Positions 63,690 through 64,000 of a stretch of 64,000 bases of DNA are shown in pieces (the first letter of the stretch is position 1; each line of letters begins with the position of its first letter). The position numbers were made by a program, and so were the translations under genes. The DNA comes from Halobellus salinus (GTDB lineage: Archaea > Halobacteriota > Halobacteria > Halobacteriales > Haloferacaceae). Where the stretch lies: positions 1-64,000 of the forward strand of contig NZ_BMOC01000007.1 in the NCBI RefSeq assembly GCF_014646875.1, written 5' to 3'. The notes under the pieces are model-generated. The model was not told where the DNA came from. It did no database searches and saw only the letters and a list, made by a program, of their open reading frames with translations.

Positions 63690-64000
63690 ATGAGCGACGA
63701 CCCCGACGAGGGGATGCTGTCGTGGGACGAGTCGGTGTTCCGCGACGAGCACGTCTTCGAGATCGACTACGTGCCCGAGACCTTCGAGCACCGCGAGACC
63801 CAGCTCGAAAGCCTGAAATACGCGCTCCGCCCGGCAGTCCGCGGCTCGCGCCCGCTCAACACGATGATCCGCGGCCCGCCCGGGACCGGAAAGACCACCG
63901 CGGTCCAGAAGCTCTTCGGCGAACTCGGTGTCCAGACCGACGTCCGGACCGTCCGGGTCAACTGCCAGGTCGACTCGACGCGGTACGCCGTCTTCTCCCG
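63690..64000 (+). CDS. Orc1/Cdc6 family replication initiator, N-terminal part (cut by window edge)
   Basis: The start MSDDPDEGMLSWDESVFRDEHVFEIDYVPETFEHRETQLESLKYALRPAVRGSRPLNTMIRGPPGTGKTTAVQ is typical of haloarchaeal Orc1/Cdc6 proteins. The initial FEIDYVPETFEHRETQLESL stretch and P-loop GPPGTGKTT at residues 62-70 are clear. The gene runs off the window, so sensor and winged-helix parts are not seen. An in-frame GTG lies one codon before the ATG. No origin-recognition-box motifs are seen in the short upstream gap. Confidence 0.9.
   Translation, partial: MSDDPDEGMLSWDESVFRDEHVFEIDYVPETFEHRETQLESLKYALRPAVRGSRPLNTMIRGPPGTGKTTAVQKLFGELGVQTDVRTVRVNCQVDSTRYAVFS

Overview
The window is a stretch of a haloarchaeal chromosome or large replicon (class Halobacteria). 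The evidence is very high GC with strong C/G third-position bias, acidic proteins, TATA-type promoters close to start codons, archaeosine biosynthesis genes, two haloarchaeal TatC proteins, S-layer-type and PGF-CTERM secreted proteins, a ROK glucokinase with the CGCG zinc motif, archaeal SepF, an Orc1/Cdc6 start at the right edge, and a complete haloarchaeal gas-vesicle cluster. The genus cannot be fixed from the sequence alone.

Left part (1-19,300). An IS200-type transposase fragment sits at the left edge. It is followed by an XPD/Rad3-like helicase, a candidate small RNA, a DUF4112 protein, an ABC exporter (ATPase plus permease), an SppA-like protease with a DUF4350-like partner, TrmY, and a CHY zinc-finger gene broken by one stop codon. 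Next come tRNA-Pro(CGG) with a duplicated and interrupted 3' end, two arylsulfotransferase-like secreted/membrane proteins interleaved with DUF457 membrane proteins and a glyoxalase-fold protein, a NUDIX hydrolase, a CPBP protease, and the adjacent archaeosine pair tgtA-arcS.

Middle part (19,300-45,200). Small DNA-binding proteins (two tandem winged-helix paralogues and a ribbon-helix-helix protein) precede a 1,967-residue surface protein and a PGF-CTERM protein. Then follow a nitrilase-fold hydrolase, a SAMP/MoaD-like protein with its overlapping partner, a PUA protein, sepF, uvrA, a second copy of the candidate small RNA, a geranylgeranyl-reductase-type flavoprotein, a YgfZ/GcvT-like protein, a cluster of mobile-element debris, zinc-ribbon proteins, glucokinase, a Tat-exported LVIVD-repeat protein and a NifU-domain protein.

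Gas-vesicle island (about 45,250-55,760). All 14 gvp genes are present in the Halobacterium/Haloferax layout: gvpACNO rightward, and gvpDEFGHIJKLM leftward as one tightly overlapping set. A 180-bp divergent control region lies between gvpD and gvpA. The island is visibly less GC-rich than its surroundings. It is bracketed by debris: a transposon-end hairpin and a frameshifted small membrane gene on the left; a solo inverted-repeat element and a decayed dihydrolipoamide-dehydrogenase-like gene on the right.

Right part (55,800-64,000). Divergent double-TatC and single-TatC genes, larE, a MutS-family ATPase, a small membrane protein, and the start of orc1/cdc6.

The strongest candidates for something undescribed are these: the duplicated TATA-plus-hairpin element downstream of the helicase and uvrA; a shared 17-bp motif in the small-regulator region; the 80-bp near-palindromic element and its solo relative beside the gas-vesicle island; and isolated TnpB-type end hairpins without tnpB.
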